Assembly (NCBI RefSeq): GCF_904424705.1
Contig: NZ_CAJGBF010000016.1
Span: 1-64,000, forward strand
Length of the DNA: 64,000 nucleotides
From: Rossellomorea arthrocnemi
Lineage (GTDB): Bacteria > Bacillota > Bacilli > Bacillales > Bacillaceae_B
Reading direction: 5' to 3'
Below the pieces are notes generated by a model. It worked only from the letters and a program-made list of their open reading frames with translations, made no database searches and was not told the DNA's origin. The translations under genes and the position numbers were made by a program. Positions 61,935 to 64,000 of the stretch are shown in pieces. Position 1 is the first letter of the stretch. The number at the start of each line of letters is the position of its first letter.

Positions 61935-62840
61935 TTAATGATAGATGTCGATCAAAGCACTTCGTAATTCAGGGTATTCGAATTGAAATCCATGCTCAGA
62001 CAGCACACTCGGTAAAACTTTTTGTCCTTCCAACACAAGGGTACTCATTTCACCCATTGCTACTTTTAAAGCGAGTGAAGGGACTGGTATCCAGTGCGGT
62101 CTTCCAAGGACGGCCCCGAGAGATTTCCCGAATTCTTTCATAGTGACGGGTGACGGGGCTGTGACATTCACGGGTCCTGAAATGCCTTCTGTTTCTGCAA
62201 TGAATTTCACGGCTCTGGCAATATCTTTTATATGGACCCAAGACATCCATTGTTCACCTGAACCAACTGTTCCCCCGACAAACATTTTATATGGGAGTGC
62301 AATTTTGGGAAGTGCGCCCTCTTCTTGGCCGAGTATGATTCCGAAGCGGGAGTACGCTACACGTATGCCTAACTGGCTGGCTTTTTCCGCTTCCTTTTCC
62401 CATATTTGAACGGTTTCCCCTAAGAAATTATCGGCCATTTCCGTAGATGCTTCCGTATACGTATTTGTTTTGGAAGAAGGGTAATAGCCGATTGCACTCG
62501 CGTTGATTAGGGTTGTTGGTTTCTCTTTCAGTACCTTTATGATATTGATGACTTCCCCAGTTGAGTTGATCCGGCTATTGATGATGCGTTTCTTACGTTC
62601 GTCAGTCCAGCGTCCGCTATTGATGGATTCACCTGCAAGATTAATAACAGCGTGTATTCCTTCGAGCTTCGCTTCGGGTCTTGCACCATCTGACAGCCAT
62701 TTCACATATGTTACACCTTGTCGTGCCCCGTATTTATCCGGATTTCGCGTAAGGATTATTACTTCATGCTGGTGTTCTAGCAGTTCCTCTGTCAGTGCCT
62801 GACCGACAAAACCTGTTCCGCCTGTTATGGCAATCTTCAT
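61935..62840 (-). CDS. yfhF: TIGR01777-type NAD-dependent epimerase YfhF
   Basis: A 301-residue short-chain dehydrogenase-like protein of the TIGR01777/SDR39U1 group. The NAD loop is ITGGTGFVGQAL, then VINLAGESINSGRWTDERKKRIINSRI, and a C-terminal DUF1731 part (VLGRPHWIPVPSLALKVAMGEMS). Three ATG codons lie together; GGAGGGG spaces best to the third (62840). Substrate unknown. It is divergent from recX, as in B. subtilis. Confidence 0.92.
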   Translation of the reverse strand: MKIAITGGTGFVGQALTEELLEHQHEVIILTRNPDKYGARQGVTYVKWLSDGARPEAKLEGIHAVINLAGESINSGRWTDERKKRIINSRINSTGEVINIIKVLKEKPTTLINASAIGYYPSSKTNTYTEASTEMADNFLGETVQIWEKEAEKASQLGIRVAYSRFGIILGQEEGALPKIALPYKMFVGGTVGSGEQWMSWVHIKDIARAVKFIAETEGISGPVNVTAPSPVTMKEFGKSLGAVLGRPHWIPVPSLALKVAMGEMSTLVLEGQKVLPSVLSEHGFQFEYPELRSALIDIYH

Positions 62841-62932
62841 CATCATCCCCTCCAGTTATACTTATTATTTTACCTATCTTCAGAATAAAAAACATATGTT
62901 GAATGTGTTAGGATTAAGGTGAGGTGGAAAAT

Positions 62933-63739
62933 ATGGGTAAGATTACGAAAATAACGAAGCAAGTGAAGAACGATGAGCGTTATAACTTATTTATAGATGG
63001 GAAATATTCCTTCAGTGTCGATGAAGCGGTTCTTGCTAAGTTTCAGCTCAGAAAAGGGCTAGAGGTGGATGAACTTGAAATTTCAGAGCTTCAATATGAA
63101 GATGATGTAAAAAAAGCTTTCAACAAAGCCATTCAGTATTTAGCTTATCGGATGAGAACGGAAAAGGAAATACGTGATCATTTACAAGAAGGGGACCCGG
63201 AGGATGGAGTCATCCAGGAAGTGATTCATAAATTGAATGAAATCAAATACATCAATGATCTAGAATTCGCACATGCGTTTGTCGGTACTCAAATGAATAC
63301 CGCTGACAAGGGACCGACCTGGATTCGCGGCGAATTAAGAAGAAAGGGTGTAGGGGATTCTCATATAGAAGAGGCACTTACCGCTTTTACACAAGAAAAG
63401 CAGGTAGACAAAGCGGTCGCTTTGACAGAAAAGCTCCTTCATAAGTATCGTAAAGATTCAAAGATGATCGCCAAGCAAAAGATTGAACAGAACCTGGTGA
63501 GGAAAGGGTATCCGGGTTCTGTCATGAAAATCGTATGGGAAACCGTTGAATCTGATAGGGATGACGATGAGAGGTGGGATGCCGTTTACCACCAGGGTTT
63601 AAAGGCTCATAGAAAGCTGAGTGCAAAGCATGATGGATATGAGTATATCCAGAAGATGAAACAAACCTTATATCGAAAAGGTTTTTCCATTGAAGACATC
63701 GAAAGGTTATTGGAAGAATTAAAAGAAAACGAAGAGTGA
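62933..63739 (+). CDS. recX: regulatory protein RecX
   Basis: A 268-residue modulator of RecA. It is built of three-helix repeats; one copy is AIQYLAYRMRTEKEIRDHLQEGD near residue 65, the next LEFAHAFVGTQMNTADKGPTWIRGELRRKGV, and the last GYEYIQKMKQTLYRKGFSIEDIERLLEEL. The length is that of the longer Bacillus RecX proteins. AGGTGAGGTGGAAAAT places the start at ATG 62933. It binds RecA filaments and tunes recombination and SOS. Confidence 0.93.
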   Translation: MGKITKITKQVKNDERYNLFIDGKYSFSVDEAVLAKFQLRKGLEVDELEISELQYEDDVKKAFNKAIQYLAYRMRTEKEIRDHLQEGDPEDGVIQEVIHKLNEIKYINDLEFAHAFVGTQMNTADKGPTWIRGELRRKGVGDSHIEEALTAFTQEKQVDKAVALTEKLLHKYRKDSKMIAKQKIEQNLVRKGYPGSVMKIVWETVESDRDDDERWDAVYHQGLKAHRKLSAKHDGYEYIQKMKQTLYRKGFSIEDIERLLEELKENEE

Positions 63740-63761
63740 TAATGTGTAATGGGGGAATTCA

Positions 63762-64000
63762 GTGGAGATATTTGTTCTTTTGTTCGTTGTTATTACGTTG
63801 CCACTTATCATTAGAACTAGTAGAAAATTCAAGCTCTATGCTGGTGGAATAGTAATTGGTACTGCCCTTTTATTTCTCATCGGTGAATTGATTATTAAAA
63901 TGCAAACGGACTTCTTTTCATTAGACAGGCAGGAGTGGAACAATCAGGGATATGCTGAGGTTATGGGGAAATGGGTCGTTCCCTTTTTTCTTTTGGGAGC
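63762..64000 (+). CDS. membrane protein, cut by window end
   Basis: An open frame starts with GTG after GGGGGAATTCA and runs off the window. The visible 79 residues include two or three membrane helices (IFVLLFVVITLPLII, GGIVIGTALLFLIGELII, KWVVPFFLLGA). It begins 22 bases after recX, so it may be cotranscribed. I do not recognise the family; in B. subtilis the next gene is yfhH, a soluble protein, so the order differs here. Confidence 0.65.
   Translation, partial: MEIFVLLFVVITLPLIIRTSRKFKLYAGGIVIGTALLFLIGELIIKMQTDFFSLDRQEWNNQGYAEVMGKWVVPFFLLG

Overview
The window looks like chromosomal core DNA of a Bacillaceae bacterium (Bacillus sensu lato, possibly Rossellomorea-like). The evidence is the gene content (gltAB, floT, katE, clpE, yhbD/yhbE-type genes, yfhD-yfhE-yfhF-recX), strong GGAGG-type ribosome binding sites, frequent TTG/GTG starts, and textbook Bacillus regulatory sites (CtsR, Fur, Rex, CcpA/cre, sigma-B, sigma-W). 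The genus is inferred from gene memory, not from a search. I see no rRNA, tRNA, CRISPR array, prophage or intact transposase. The only mobile-type DNA is short dispersed repeats and a probable relic of a group II intron.

Layout. 0.5-8.3 kb: glutamate synthase (gltA, gltB) and an N-acetylglucosamine-type PTS permease. 8.5-12.1 kb: a DUF2161 nuclease-like protein, a squalene-hopene/sesquarterpene cyclase and an arylamine N-acetyltransferase that seems to start at ATT. 12.1-17.4 kb: an RRNPP-like HTH/TPR regulator, a VC0807-like membrane protein, a lipoprotein and two Opp/Dpp-type permeases with no ATPase or binding protein. 17.4-18.7 kb: a dispersed Bacillus repeat, an acyl-CoA thioesterase and a cobalamin riboswitch pointing at it. 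18.8-25.2 kb: AraC/GyrI regulator plus DUF1761 protein, flotillin, DinB, a frameshifted YunD-type 5'-nucleotidase and an alpha/beta hydrolase. 25.2-28.9 kb: a threonine-aldolase-fold lyase and a GlcD oxidase coupled to a BASS symporter. 28.9-34.4 kb: intron relic, then a Fur-controlled siderophore ABC importer divergent from a Fur-controlled ferredoxin-NADP reductase. 34.4-42.1 kb: DUF421, TerC, a Gly/His/Trp and Pro-Tyr protein, and a tripartite tricarboxylate transporter (TctCBA) with a perfect cre site on its promoter and a CitAB-type two-component system convergent with it. 42.2-49.3 kb: K+ channel, ASCH protein, EamA transporter, DUF3189, azoreductase, UMF1 MFS and an alkaline-phosphatase-fold enzyme. 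49.5-56.5 kb: bactofilin-like beta-helix protein and MerR-like partner, sigma-B katE, two small unknown proteins and CtsR-controlled clpE. 56.5-64 kb: small membrane proteins, HAD phosphatase, alkyltransferase-like protein, UbiB kinase, Rex-controlled DoxX, and yfhD-yfhE-yfhF-recX.

How it fits together. Most of the window is metabolism and stress response under well-known regulators. Four things stand out. A cobalamin riboswitch appears to have lost its gene or to control a thioesterase. Paired inverted TAACA-N6-TGTTA sites lie between the MerR-like/bactofilin operon and katE. Two perfect-type Rex boxes precede a DoxX gene. A family of short elements is bounded by inverted GAGGTCCGTCCCTC motifs whose interiors are not conserved.
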